DNA of 21,820 bases from JAKSPM01 sp964450645. GTDB taxonomy: Bacteria > Bacillota > Clostridia > Oscillospirales > Oscillospiraceae. Positions 1 to 6,199 of the stretch are shown here, one piece after another. The stretch is from NCBI GenBank assembly GCA_964450645.1, contig CAYVEB010000026.1, positions 1 through 21,820 on the forward strand, given 5' to 3'. Position 1 is the first letter of the stretch. Each line of letters starts with the position of its first letter. The notes under the pieces are model-generated. The model made no database searches. It saw nothing but the letters and a program-made list of their open reading frames with translations, and had not been told where the DNA came from. Both the position numbers and the translations under genes were made by a program.

Positions 1-47
1 GCGAAAATGTTCCGTATCGCACATTTGCTTTCATTTGATGATTGCCT

Positions 48-76
48 TTGCCGCTGCCAATGCGTACAATTATAAC
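48..76 (+). promoter_or_regulatory. Putative promoter of the EamA/DMT permease gene
   Basis: A -35-like TTGCCG (48-53) and a -10-like TATAAC (71-76) are separated by exactly 17 bp and lie about 65 bp upstream of the chosen start at 140. This is a plausible sigma-A promoter. The upstream edge of the window is close, so other elements may be missing. Confidence 0.45.
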
Positions 77-139
77 GAACATACTGTTCTGTATCAAACA
101 TATTGTACTGTTTATGATTTGATTTGTCAAGGGGCCAGA

Positions 140-1051
140 ATGGATACAAAGACGCGAAAAGGCATACTGTACGCCCTACTTGCGGCGGCGTTATATGCGC
201 TTAATTCACCTTTTTCAAAAATATTACTCGCCTATATGCCGCCAATTCTGATGGCGGGTTTCCTATACATAGGCGCAGGCGTTGGGATGATCGCCGTGGC
301 ATTTATTCGCCGCATACGGAAAACAGAGAAATTGGAGACAAGGCTCACAAAATCTGAGCTTCCATATGCGGCAGCAATGATCTTGCTCGACATCGCGGCG
401 CCGGTCTGTCTACTGCTCGGTTTGAAATCCACTACGGCGGCAAATGCCTCGCTGCTCAACAACTTTGAAATTGTAGCAACGGCAATCATAGCCTTAAAGG
501 TTTTTAAGGAGAAAATCAGCCCTCGCCTTTGGCTGGGGATCGTATTTGTCACGTTGTCCTGTGCAGTATTGTCCTTTGAGAATATTACAAGCCTGCAATT
601 CTCCGGCGGCTCACTGTTGATTTTGCTTGCCGGTCTTTGCTGGGGGTTTGAGAATAACTGTACGAGGAAAATTTCCTCAAAAGACCCGATGCAAATCGTT
701 TTGCTAAAAGGTGTGTTTTCCGGACTTGGTTCAGTTATCATCGGACTTGTAAACGGAGAGCGTATCACGGCGCTTTGGAGCATATTTGCTGTTCTCGGCG
801 TTGGACTTGTTTCCTACGGGTTGAGTATTTTCTTCTATGTGTACGCACAGCGAACGCTTGGAGCCGCAAGAACAAGCGCATATTACGCGATTGCACCGTT
901 CATTGGAACATTTCTCTCGCTAATTATTTTTAGGCAGGCGCCCGCGTATACTTACTTTCTCGGACTTACGCTTATGGCGATCGGCACATGGGTCTGCGCA
1001 AGTGATAAACCGTTGTTTCAGAAAAAGGCCAAAATGGTCTCCAAAAGCTAG
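140..1051 (+). CDS. EamA/DMT-superfamily permease
   Basis: This is an integral membrane transporter of the drug/metabolite (EamA) superfamily; the substrate cannot be read from the sequence. The 303-aa protein from ATG 140 has about ten hydrophobic segments in two homologous halves. The first half contains ALYALNSPFSKILLAY and an N-A-S-L-L-N-N-F-E-I helix. The second contains LCWGFENNCTRKIS and the conserved late stretch AARTSAYYAIAPFIGTFLS. I chose ATG 140 because AAGGGG lies just upstream; the open frame extends back to 35, but those residues are not membrane-like and lack a ribosome site. The stop codon (1049-1051) abuts the left end of an IS remnant, so the last few residues (QKKAKMVSKS) may be native or set by the insertion junction. 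It stands alone, with no operon partner on this strand. Confidence 0.88.
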   Translation: MDTKTRKGILYALLAAALYALNSPFSKILLAYMPPILMAGFLYIGAGVGMIAVAFIRRIRKTEKLETRLTKSELPYAAAMILLDIAAPVCLLLGLKSTTAANASLLNNFEIVATAIIALKVFKEKISPRLWLGIVFVTLSCAVLSFENITSLQFSGGSLLILLAGLCWGFENNCTRKISSKDPMQIVLLKGVFSGLGSVIIGLVNGERITALWSIFAVLGVGLVSYGLSIFFYVYAQRTLGAARTSAYYAIAPFIGTFLSLIIFRQAPAYTYFLGLTLMAIGTWVCASDKPLFQKKAKMVSKS

Positions 1052-1268
1052 GGCAGTACCGCATAATGCAAATTTGCCCCAAATGTGCTATCATACAGTC
1101 ATGGAGAAGCAACGAAACCTATCCGGCTTGAGCGATGCGTTGGCACAAGTACGGGAAAAGGAATTTTTGGAAACAATAGACCGCATCATTCCGTGGGGAG
1201 AGTGGATCGCATGCATCCAGCCGTACGATGATAGAGCAGAGCGCGGCAATAAACCCTATGATTTAGAA
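1052..1268 (+). mobile_element. Left-end remnant of an IS5-like insertion sequence
   Basis: Homology-like content begins immediately after the permease stop with an IS-end-like stretch that starts GGGCAGTACCGC and contains a short internal GGGCA/TGCCC inversion (1052-1080). It continues into the N-terminal part of a transposase at 1101. Recognisable transposase sequence stops near 1268. I could not identify a matching right-hand inverted repeat or a target-site duplication, so the element is a truncated relic. The right boundary is approximate. Confidence 0.6.
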
Positions 1269-1304
1269 CGGAGTTACAAAAGCAAGTGGCAAAACGCAAT
1301 ATGA
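1101..1304 (+). pseudogene. Truncated IS5-family transposase (N-terminal fragment)
   Basis: The reading frame from ATG 1101 encodes the typical opening of an IS5-group DDE transposase: LSDALAQVREKEFLETIDR, then IPWGEWIACIQPYDD and ERGNKPYDLE. These are the residues that precede the DUF772-type N-terminal domain in complete proteins of 300-500 aa. After DLE (about position 1268) the frame switches to unrelated residues (RSYKSKWQNAI) and stops. Only about 56 of 67 residues look homologous, and the catalytic DDE domain is entirely missing. It cannot encode an active transposase. The family call rests on remembered sequence similarity and is moderately sure. Confidence 0.75.
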
Positions 1305-1373
1305 TGTTTCCGCTGGCGAATCTAATCTTGGCTGACAGGCCCTTCCTGGCAGCCTGATTTGCTATACTCGAAT

Positions 1374-1475
1374 TCAACAATTGAAGCAATAGACTTGGCT
1401 TTCGGCAGAGATTAGAATTTTGTGCGTAGAATGGAGGCTATTGCGCGGTGTTGCCGTAAATGTTTCCTGCTTCAT
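1374..1475 (-). CDS. Candidate 33-aa small protein with strong expression signals
   Basis: I do not recognise this product. The frame encodes a 33-aa peptide that begins MKQETFTATPRNS and ends CFNC. The case for a gene is upstream: GGAGGTG (1482-1488) sits six bases before the ATG, and a TATAAT -10 (1506-1511) with TTACCA -35 lies beyond it. The peptide has no membrane segment and no known domain. The 3' half lies next to the IS remnant, so the original C-terminus may have been replaced by a rearrangement. It could equally be a leader peptide or a decayed gene start. Confidence 0.3.
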   Translation of the reverse strand: MKQETFTATPRNSLHSTHKILISAESQVYCFNC

Positions 1476-1505
1476 AGTCGGCACCTCCATCCTCTTAATA
1501 ACATT

Positions 1506-1534
1506 ATTATAACATATCTGCTTTTTTGTGGTAA
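1506..1534 (-). promoter_or_regulatory. Putative promoter reading toward the small ORF at 1475
   Basis: On the minus strand, TTACCA (1529-1534) and a perfect TATAAT (1506-1511) are spaced by 17 bp. The -10 lies about 30 bases upstream of the 33-aa candidate frame and 18 bases upstream of its GGAGGTG ribosome site. A short inverted repeat ATGGAGG/CCTCCAT (1431-1437 and 1484-1490) spans the ribosome site and could fold over it in the transcript. Confidence 0.5.
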
Positions 1535-1684
1535 TATTAATTGAATCCGAGGTTCCCTAAAATATATAGCTTATTACACAGCAGTTAACCGTCAGTTCGC
1601 TGCTGTACATGTTTAAAGGCGGTTTTAGATAGATTACCCTTAAACTCACAGGTATGATCGTACAATTCTGAAGGTGCGGATGTG

Positions 1685-1766
1685 CGGTCGGATTTTTCGT
1701 CAAACAATACAGCTCGACGGCTGCCCGACCGTACTGCCTGGGAGATTGGTGCAGTTTGACGAAAAA
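1685..1766. repeat. Interleaved inverted repeats, possible pseudoknot-forming RNA
   Basis: Within the 1540-1860 non-coding stretch there are two perfect, interleaved inverted repeats. CGGTCGG (1685-1691) pairs with CCGACCG (1725-1731). The 13-bp TTTTTCGTCAAAC (1693-1705) pairs with its complement at 1754-1766. The order of the arms is A-B-A'-B', the topology of an H-type pseudoknot if both helices form. A small CAGC/GCTG hairpin (1710-1723) lies inside. No protein-coding frame is convincing here and no known RNA family was recognised. Confidence 0.55.
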
Positions 1767-1785
1767 AGCAGATGTGTCATTAAGG

Positions 1786-1814
1786 CACCGCCGTAAATTG
1801 TGCGGCGGGATTTT
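1786..1814 (+). terminator. Possible terminator hairpin after the interleaved repeats
   Basis: CCGCCG (1788-1793) and CGGCGG (1803-1808) form a GC-rich stem with a nine-base loop, followed by GATTTT. The U-tract is short, so this is a weak intrinsic terminator candidate for a plus-strand transcript crossing 1685-1766. Confidence 0.35.
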
Positions 1815-1856
1815 GTCATGCGCATTACGGCGGTTTTCCTAGTCCGCTGTTTTTAT

Positions 1857-1897
1857 GAAAAAAGGGCTGTAGCAAGCGCACGCTTTGCGACAGCCCC
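1857..1897 (-). terminator. Rho-independent terminator of the ECF-S/ywlG unit
   Basis: On the minus strand a strong hairpin with outer stem GGGCTGT/ACAGCCC (1890-1896 with 1864-1870) and an inner CGC(A/C)-rich stem with one bulge is followed by six T residues (1858-1863). It lies 12 bases after the ywlG stop codon. Confidence 0.85.
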
Positions 1898-1908
1898 ACA
1901 TAATAGGC

Positions 1909-2451
1909 TTATAGGCGCGTTTCATCGTAGACGGCGCGGGCGCCGCCGATGAATTTTGGCCGCGTTCTGGCGGCCAGGACATTTGCCTGGCCGATTTTAT
2001 TCGCCTGCAAACGCACCGGCACGGCAACGCGCTTCAAGTGCATCCCGATGAGCGTCCCGCCAATGTCCAGGCCGGCATCGGCGCGGATTTCCTCCAACGC
2101 TACCGGATCTGCAAACCGGCGGTAGGCCACCGTCGCCATGGAGCCGCCCGCCTTGGGTTGGGGGATTACGTTGACCGGTTCCGCGCCGGGTACCGCCGCA
2201 CGCTCGACAATAATTGCGCGGTTGAGGTGCTCGCAGCACTGGACGGCCAAATAGACCCCGTGCGCTTTGGCGGCAGAGTAGAGGCCCTCAAATACCTGTT
2301 CCGCCACGGGGAGGCTGGAATTGGTGCCGATTTTCGCGCCGGTGATCTCGCTGGTTGAGCATCCGACGACGACGATCTGGCCGGGCTGAATTTTTGCGGC
2401 ATCGCATAACTCCTGCATTGCGCTGCGCGCCATTTGTTCAAAATTTTCCAT
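1909..2451 (-). CDS. ywlG: UPF0340 family protein YwlG (TIGR01440)
   Basis: This is a conserved Firmicutes protein of unknown biochemical role (UPF0340, TIGR01440; B. subtilis YwlG is of similar length, about 180 aa). Recognisable family blocks are IVVVGCSTSEITGAKIG near residue 30, the VYLAVQCCEHLNRAIIVER segment in the middle, and the C-terminal DIGGTLIGMHLKRVAVPVR. The many cysteines and small-residue turns are typical of the family. The start at 2451 is preferred because AAGGAA lies six bases upstream; an in-frame ATG 18 bases earlier would place that ribosome site inside the gene. It follows the ECF S component with a 14-base gap and shares its promoter and the terminator at 1857-1897. 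Function remains unassigned. Confidence 0.9.
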   Translation of the reverse strand: MENFEQMARSAMQELCDAAKIQPGQIVVVGCSTSEITGAKIGTNSSLPVAEQVFEGLYSAAKAHGVYLAVQCCEHLNRAIIVERAAVPGAEPVNVIPQPKAGGSMATVAYRRFADPVALEEIRADAGLDIGGTLIGMHLKRVAVPVRLQANKIGQANVLAARTRPKFIGGARAVYDETRL

Positions 2452-2465
2452 ACGTTTTTCCTTTC

Positions 2466-3002
2466 TCATTGCTTTGTATGGCTCTGGAGGTTACGGCCGT
2501 GTATGGCGTGGGACAGGTCCATCAAGCCGCACAGCGCCACTGAGGCGATAATTCCAACCAGGCCTTGAAAGAGATTATCTGGAATACTGGTCAACGCGGC
2601 GGAAACACCTTTGCCCAGGATTCCCCATGCGTAGATAAAATATCCCGCGACCATCAGCAGCTCCGCCGGAATTCCGCTGAGAATTCTGGCCAGATGCGGC
2701 CTGTTCCAGCGGCCCATCGCATGAAAGCAGAAGCCCGCTACCAGCGCCATCAGCGCCTTGATCAGCAGCGTTCCGGGGACATAGTGGACGTAGCCCAGCA
2801 ACAGATCCGCCAGCGCCGAACCGACGCCGCCCACAACCGCACCTTCCACCGGCCCCAGCATCCACGCGGAGATCAGCACAAAGCAATCACCCAAATTGAT
2901 GTAGCCGCCTGTAAGCGGCGTGGGGATCGTGATGACCATAGTGGCCACGCAGGTCAGCGCGGCAAGCATCGCCATAAGAACCATTCTTTTTGTATTCTTC
3001 AT
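2466..3002 (-). CDS. ECF transporter S component (substrate-binding membrane subunit)
   Basis: This is the membrane-embedded substrate-capture subunit of an energy-coupling-factor vitamin transporter. In this class it docks with shared EcfA/EcfA'/EcfT subunits, none of which are encoded nearby. The 178-aa protein has about six hydrophobic helices. It begins MKNTKRMVLMAMLAAL, the Ala-rich first helix used to bind EcfT. It continues with TPLTGGYINLGDCFVLISAWMLGPV and a GGVGSALADLLLGYVHYVPGT block, typical of the PF12822/PF07155 group. Substrate (for example riboflavin, pyridoxine, queuosine precursor or pantothenate) cannot be told from sequence alone. Start 3002 is chosen because the preceding 20 in-frame residues overlap the promoter. 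The ribosome site is weak (AGAAAG, spaced about 11). It lies first in an operon with ywlG. Confidence 0.87.
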   Translation of the reverse strand: MKNTKRMVLMAMLAALTCVATMVITIPTPLTGGYINLGDCFVLISAWMLGPVEGAVVGGVGSALADLLLGYVHYVPGTLLIKALMALVAGFCFHAMGRWNRPHLARILSGIPAELLMVAGYFIYAWGILGKGVSAALTSIPDNLFQGLVGIIASVALCGLMDLSHAIHGRNLQSHTKQ

Positions 3003-3021
3003 ACGATCACAGCTTTCTAGA

Positions 3022-3062
3022 GGATATGCTACTAGTATATCCACGATCTGACTCTGCCGCAA
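3022..3062 (-). promoter_or_regulatory. Promoter of the ECF-S/ywlG unit with overlapping palindrome
   Basis: On the minus strand, TTGCGG (-35, 3057-3062) and TATACT (-10, 3034-3039) are spaced by 17 bp. A hyphenated palindrome, GGATAT with nine-base spacer and ATATCC (3022-3042), covers the -10 and start region and could be a repressor operator or a 5'-end hairpin. No known riboswitch consensus was recognised between here and the start at 3002, and the leader would be only about 25 nt. Confidence 0.5.
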
Positions 3063-3106
3063 GCACCAGTTTTGTATATTTTTATGGGTTCAGATTTGAC
3101 GCAAAC

Positions 3107-3145
3107 AAAAAATTTCTTCCCCCAGCCGCATTCGCGGGGGAGAAG
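3107..3145 (-). terminator. Rho-independent terminator of the CBS-domain gene
   Basis: On the minus strand, CTTCTCCCCC (3136-3145) pairs with GGGGGAAG (3116-3123) around a GC-rich loop, and the stem is followed by a run of six T residues (3107-3112). It ends the CBS gene 10 bases after its stop and isolates it from the ECF-S promoter downstream. Confidence 0.85.
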
Positions 3146-3155
3146 AAATTCTCGC

Positions 3156-3563
3156 TCAACTTTCGATATATGTATCCAAGCAGAATTTAATGATGGCTTG
3201 CCGGGTAACGATGCCGATAAACGTGTTTTTATCGTCAACAACCGGCACGAAATTCTGCTGCGTTGCGGTGAACAACAGGTCGCGCATGTCCATGGTAATG
3301 GCAATCTGTTGATATTGCCTTTTTAATGGAATTTCCGAGATGCCGTGTTCCTCCGCTTGAAGCATATCCATGTGACATAGATGCTTGATCCCCCATAAAA
3401 TATCCCCGGAACTCAGGGTTCCGTAGTAGGTTCCGTCCCGGTTTAAAATGGGAATGGCCTCATAGCCTGTGTTTTCCAGCTTTTCCATGGCCTGGCGGAG
3501 GGTGTTGTCTGTATAGATATGGGCACACATGGCCTTGGGTGTCAGAAAAAATAAAACATTCAT
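3156..3563 (-). CDS. Stand-alone CBS-pair protein (DarB/CbpB-like)
   Basis: This 135-aa protein consists of a tandem pair of CBS motifs, a fold that binds adenine nucleotides and acts as a regulatory sensor. CBS1 includes TLRQAMEKLENTGYEAIPILN followed by YYGTLSSGDILWGI. CBS2 includes MRDLLFTATQQNFVPVVDD followed by TFIGIVTRQAIIKF. The absence of any other domain and the size match small Firmicutes CBS proteins such as B. subtilis DarB/YkuL, which bind c-di-AMP; whether this one does is inference. The start at 3563 has GGAG seven bases upstream. It has its own promoter (3639-3667) and terminator (3107-3145), so it is monocistronic. Confidence 0.85.
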   Translation of the reverse strand: MNVLFFLTPKAMCAHIYTDNTLRQAMEKLENTGYEAIPILNRDGTYYGTLSSGDILWGIKHLCHMDMLQAEEHGISEIPLKRQYQQIAITMDMRDLLFTATQQNFVPVVDDKNTFIGIVTRQAIIKFCLDTYIES

Positions 3564-3620
3564 AGAAGTTCTCCGTCTGTCGTGGTTTCGGCGGGAGGGG
3601 AGAGTTCAAGGAGCCGCCTG

Positions 3621-3667
3621 TCAAGTCTTTTCAAGTCTATTATAATATGTACTGAACAAAACCGCAA
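3621..3667 (-). promoter_or_regulatory. Promoter of the CBS gene with a direct repeat at the start site
   Basis: The minus strand carries TTGCGG (-35, 3662-3667), a 17-bp spacer and a perfect TATAAT (-10, 3639-3644). Immediately downstream lie two adjacent copies of a 10-bp direct repeat, TCAAGTCTTT and TCAAGTCTAT as read on the plus strand (3621-3640). The repeat sits at the expected transcription start and may be an operator. Confidence 0.6.
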
Positions 3668-3672
3668 GCCTG

Positions 3673-3847
3673 AAAAGCCTTGGCTTTTTCGGCAAATTGG
3701 CCTTGTTCTTGCGCAAGGGTTTTAAATTTTGATATTCAAAACCCTTGCACTTTGCCATTGGCGCTGCATGCAGCGCCAATGGCAGTACGAATTTTAACAA
3801 TAGCTGAATTCCATAAATTTGGCCATTCGGGCCGAATTTATGGAATT
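3673..3847. repeat. Cluster of large palindromes in the tpiA-CBS intergenic region
   Basis: Four consecutive inverted repeats fill this non-coding stretch. The first is an imperfect GCC(TG)AAAAGCC / GGCTTTTTCGGC hairpin (3668-3693). The second has 11-bp perfect arms GCAAGGGTTTT (3713-3723) and AAAACCCTTGC (3738-3748). The third is a perfect 32-bp palindrome (3753-3784) centred on GCATGC with half-site TGCCATTGGCGCTGCA. The fourth has 18-bp arms with one mismatch, AATTCCATAAATTTGGCC (3807-3824) against 3830-3847. Frames that appear open here are by-products of the symmetry. Nothing else was recognised between 3848 and 3949. Confidence 0.8.
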
Positions 3848-3949
3848 GCGCTGCATATGCCGTGCGAATAAACCGCAAAGCAATTTATTCACAGACATTA
3901 TTATAGCAGACTTTGCGGCGGCATCTGTAAACGTTTTGTTAAGATATAC

Positions 3950-3975
3950 AAAAAATTCTTATTTGCTGCAAAGAA
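3950..3975 (-). terminator. Weak AT-rich terminator candidate after tpiA
   Basis: On the minus strand, 12 bases after the tpiA stop, TTCTT/AAGAA and TTTGC/GCAAA arms form a small A/T-rich hairpin followed by six T residues (3950-3955). The stem is weak, but the position and U-tract suit an intrinsic terminator. Confidence 0.4.
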
Positions 3976-3987
3976 ATATGGATTCTT

Positions 3988-4773
3988 TTATGGCTGCTGC
4001 ACGGAGGGCTGATTGGACGCATGGATGATCCGGATGAATCTCTCCGGATCCAGCGAGGCGCCGCCGATGAGCCCACCGTCGATATCCGACTGCGCCAACA
4101 AATCATAGGCATTGTGTTCGTCCATGGAGCCGCCATAGAGGATTGAAATGGAACGGGCGTTTTTCGAACCGTACAGATTGCGAAGCACCATGCGAATTTC
4201 TGCGCAAACTGTTTCCGCCTGCTCCGGTGTGGCTGTGATCCCGGTGCCAATGGCCCAAATCGGCTCATAGGCGATGACAATTCGCCGCACAAGATCGATT
4301 GGCACATCCCGCAGATTTGTCTTGATCTGCATAGCGATCCATTCCCGGGTGACGCCGCTCTCACGCTGAAGCAAGCTCTCTCCGCAGCACACGATTGGGA
4401 TAAGGCCGGCGTGCAGCGCCGCCAAAATTCTTGCATGAATGTCCGCTTCGGTTTCCCCCATCGCGCGGCGCTCCGAGTGCCCGATGATAACATATTTGCA
4501 TCCGGCGTCCAGGAGCATATTGGCGGAAATCTCTCCGGTATAAGCGCCGGAGGGATGGGCGTTGCAATTTTGCGCGCCGATTGCCAAGCGGGTGCCCTTC
4601 ATGGACCGGACGGCGTTGGGGATACAGATCGACGGAACGCACAGTACGATCTCGCACCAATGGTCCTTGGGCAGCATCGCGCGGAAGGCGGCCATATAGT
4701 CCTTGGTTTGGTTCGGCGTCATGTTCATTTTCCAGTTCCCGGCGATAATTGTTTTGCGATATTTCCTGTTCAT
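3988..4773 (-). CDS. tpiA: Triosephosphate isomerase
   Basis: This is the glycolytic/gluconeogenic enzyme that interconverts dihydroxyacetone phosphate and glyceraldehyde-3-phosphate in the cytoplasm. The 261-aa length is normal for bacterial TIM-barrel isomerases. Catalytic residues are present: Lys15 in AGNWKMN, His99 in IIGHSERR and Glu170 in AYEPIWAIGTG. The phosphate-binding loops ILYGGSM (about 211-217) and GLIGGASLDPERF (about 234-246) are intact. AGGAGA lies seven bases before ATG 4773. It follows pgk on the same strand after a 202-bp gap that contains a large inverted repeat, and it is probably co-transcribed from the trmL promoter. The usual gap and gpm/eno partners are not in this window. 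Confidence 0.98.
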   Translation of the reverse strand: MNRKYRKTIIAGNWKMNMTPNQTKDYMAAFRAMLPKDHWCEIVLCVPSICIPNAVRSMKGTRLAIGAQNCNAHPSGAYTGEISANMLLDAGCKYVIIGHSERRAMGETEADIHARILAALHAGLIPIVCCGESLLQRESGVTREWIAMQIKTNLRDVPIDLVRRIVIAYEPIWAIGTGITATPEQAETVCAEIRMVLRNLYGSKNARSISILYGGSMDEHNAYDLLAQSDIDGGLIGGASLDPERFIRIIHASNQPSVQQP

Positions 4774-4842
4774 GATTCTCTCCTATTCAATCACATTACA
4801 GTCAGCAGGCAAAACCGGCGCCAAAAGACTTCCATTACTCGT

Positions 4843-4952
4843 TTCCCAATTTTCAGCGGACAATTCCCTCGCAGCGCGGCGATTCCAAGCAAATTGCCGC
4901 GCTGCGAACAGGAATTTTATTGGGAACTCCGCCCAGGGCTGCCCGGGCGGAG
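4843..4952. repeat. Nested inverted-repeat element between pgk and tpiA
   Basis: Nested complementary segments make one long imperfect hairpin: TTCCCAAT (4843-4850) with ATTGGGAA (4919-4926), AATTCC (4862-4867) with GGAATT (4911-4916), and a perfect 12-bp pair TCGCAGCGCGGC (4869-4880) with GCCGCGCTGCGA (4896-4907). A second hairpin, CTCCGCCC (4927-4934) with GGGCGGAG (4945-4952), lies directly next to it on the pgk side. Neither has a U-tract, so they look more like a processing, attenuation or palindromic repeat unit than a simple terminator. Confidence 0.7.
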
Positions 4953-4975
4953 TGTACGAACCATATTTTTCAAGC

Positions 4976-6175
4976 TTACTTATCCTGCAGGCAGGCAATG
5001 CCGGGCAGCTCCAGCCCCTCCAGGAATTCCAGGGAGGCGCCGCCGCCGGTGGAAATATGGGTAATCCGATCCGCATAGCCAAGCTGCTCGCAGGCCGCCG
5101 CGGAGTCGCCGCCGCCGACAATGGTGATGGCGTTGGAATCGGCAAGCGCCTGCGCAACAGCGATGGTGCCCTTTGCCAGGGTCGGGTTTTCAAACACGCC
5201 CATCGGGCCGTTCCAAACCACGGTTTTTGCGCCGGCTACAGCCTTGGCAAACAGCTCGCGCGTCTTTTCGCCGATGTCCAGGCCTTGCATATCGTCCGGG
5301 ATCGCATCCGTGGAAACTGTTTTCACCGCGATTGGACCGTCGATGGGATCCGGGAAGTTGGCCGCGACAACCGTGTCGACCGGCAGCAGCAGCTTCACAC
5401 CTTTGTCCTGGGCCTTTTGGAGCATTTGCCTGCAGTATTCCACCTTTTCGCCGTCAAACAGTGAGCTGCCGATGCCATAGCCCTGCGCGGCCAGGAAAGT
5501 ATAGGCCATGCCGCCGCCGATAATCAAGGTATCCACCTTATCCAGCAAATTGTTGATAACATTCAGCTTGTCCGACACCTTTGCGCCGCCCAGGATTGCC
5601 ACGAACGGACGTTCCGGATCTGCCAGCGCTTTGCCCATGATGCCGATCTCTTTTTGAATCAGATAGCCGCAGACGGCGGGCAGATAATCCGCCACGCCGG
5701 TGGTGGAGGAATGGGCGCGGTGCGCGCTGCCGAACGCGTCGTTGACAAACACATCCGCGAGATCCGCCAGCGCTTTGGAAAGTTCGGGGCTATTTTTGGT
5801 TTCGCCTTTTTCAAAACGGGTATTCTCCAGCAGCATGACTTCGCCGTCCTTCAGAGAAGCGGCCAGCGCCCTGGCGTCTTCGCCCGCCACGTCTTTGGCC
5901 ATCTTGACTTCCTGGCCCAGCAGCTCGGACAGCCGCTCTGCAACGACCTTCAGACTCAGTTCCGGCTTCCATTCGCCCTTCGGCTTGCCCATGTGGGAGC
6001 AGAGAATCACCTTAGCGCCATGCTTGATAAGGTACTCAATTGTCGGCAGTGCGGCGACAATCCGCTTGTCCGAGGTGATCTTACCGCCTTTGGTGGGGAC
6101 ATTAAAATCGCAACGGCACAAAACGCGCTTACCTTTTACATCGATGTCTTCTACGGATTTCTTGTTATAATTCAT
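4976..6175 (-). CDS. pgk: Phosphoglycerate kinase
   Basis: This cytoplasmic glycolytic enzyme transfers phosphate from 1,3-bisphosphoglycerate to ADP. The 399-aa protein matches the usual bacterial length. N-terminal substrate-domain signatures include KGKRVLCRCDFNVP, the basic ILCSHMGKPKGE loop and the NDAFGSAHRAHSST segment. The nucleotide-binding half has FVAILGGAKVSDKLNVI, the VVWNGPMGVFE motif and the glycine-rich IVGGGDSAAACEQLG, followed by HISTGGGASLEFLEG. The start is secured by AGGAGG five bases upstream of ATG 6175. It lies 24 bases downstream of trmL and upstream of tpiA, so the three probably form one transcript. No anomalies were seen. Confidence 0.98.
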   Translation of the reverse strand: MNYNKKSVEDIDVKGKRVLCRCDFNVPTKGGKITSDKRIVAALPTIEYLIKHGAKVILCSHMGKPKGEWKPELSLKVVAERLSELLGQEVKMAKDVAGEDARALAASLKDGEVMLLENTRFEKGETKNSPELSKALADLADVFVNDAFGSAHRAHSSTTGVADYLPAVCGYLIQKEIGIMGKALADPERPFVAILGGAKVSDKLNVINNLLDKVDTLIIGGGMAYTFLAAQGYGIGSSLFDGEKVEYCRQMLQKAQDKGVKLLLPVDTVVAANFPDPIDGPIAVKTVSTDAIPDDMQGLDIGEKTRELFAKAVAGAKTVVWNGPMGVFENPTLAKGTIAVAQALADSNAITIVGGGDSAAACEQLGYADRITHISTGGGASLEFLEGLELPGIACLQDK

Positions 6176-6199
6176 AAGAACCTCCTATTGCTTCAGGCG

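Noticed and set aside
1864..1897. GGGGCTGTCGCA-like word as an IS1182-type inverted-repeat end
   Set aside because: It is half of a perfect hairpin followed by a U-tract right after the ywlG stop, so the terminator reading explains it fully.
3003..3110. PreQ1, TPP or folate riboswitch upstream of the ECF S component
   Set aside because: The predicted start of transcription leaves a leader of about 25 nt, and no consensus core of these riboswitches could be found.
3668..3847. CRISPR array suggested by clustered repeats
   Set aside because: The four palindromes differ in sequence and spacing, there is no constant direct repeat and no cas gene in the window.
3621..3878. Opposing open frames of 63-85 codons in the palindrome cluster, both containing the same ALHAAPMA peptide
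   Set aside because: The shared peptide is a direct consequence of the perfect palindrome being read from either strand; there are no ribosome sites.
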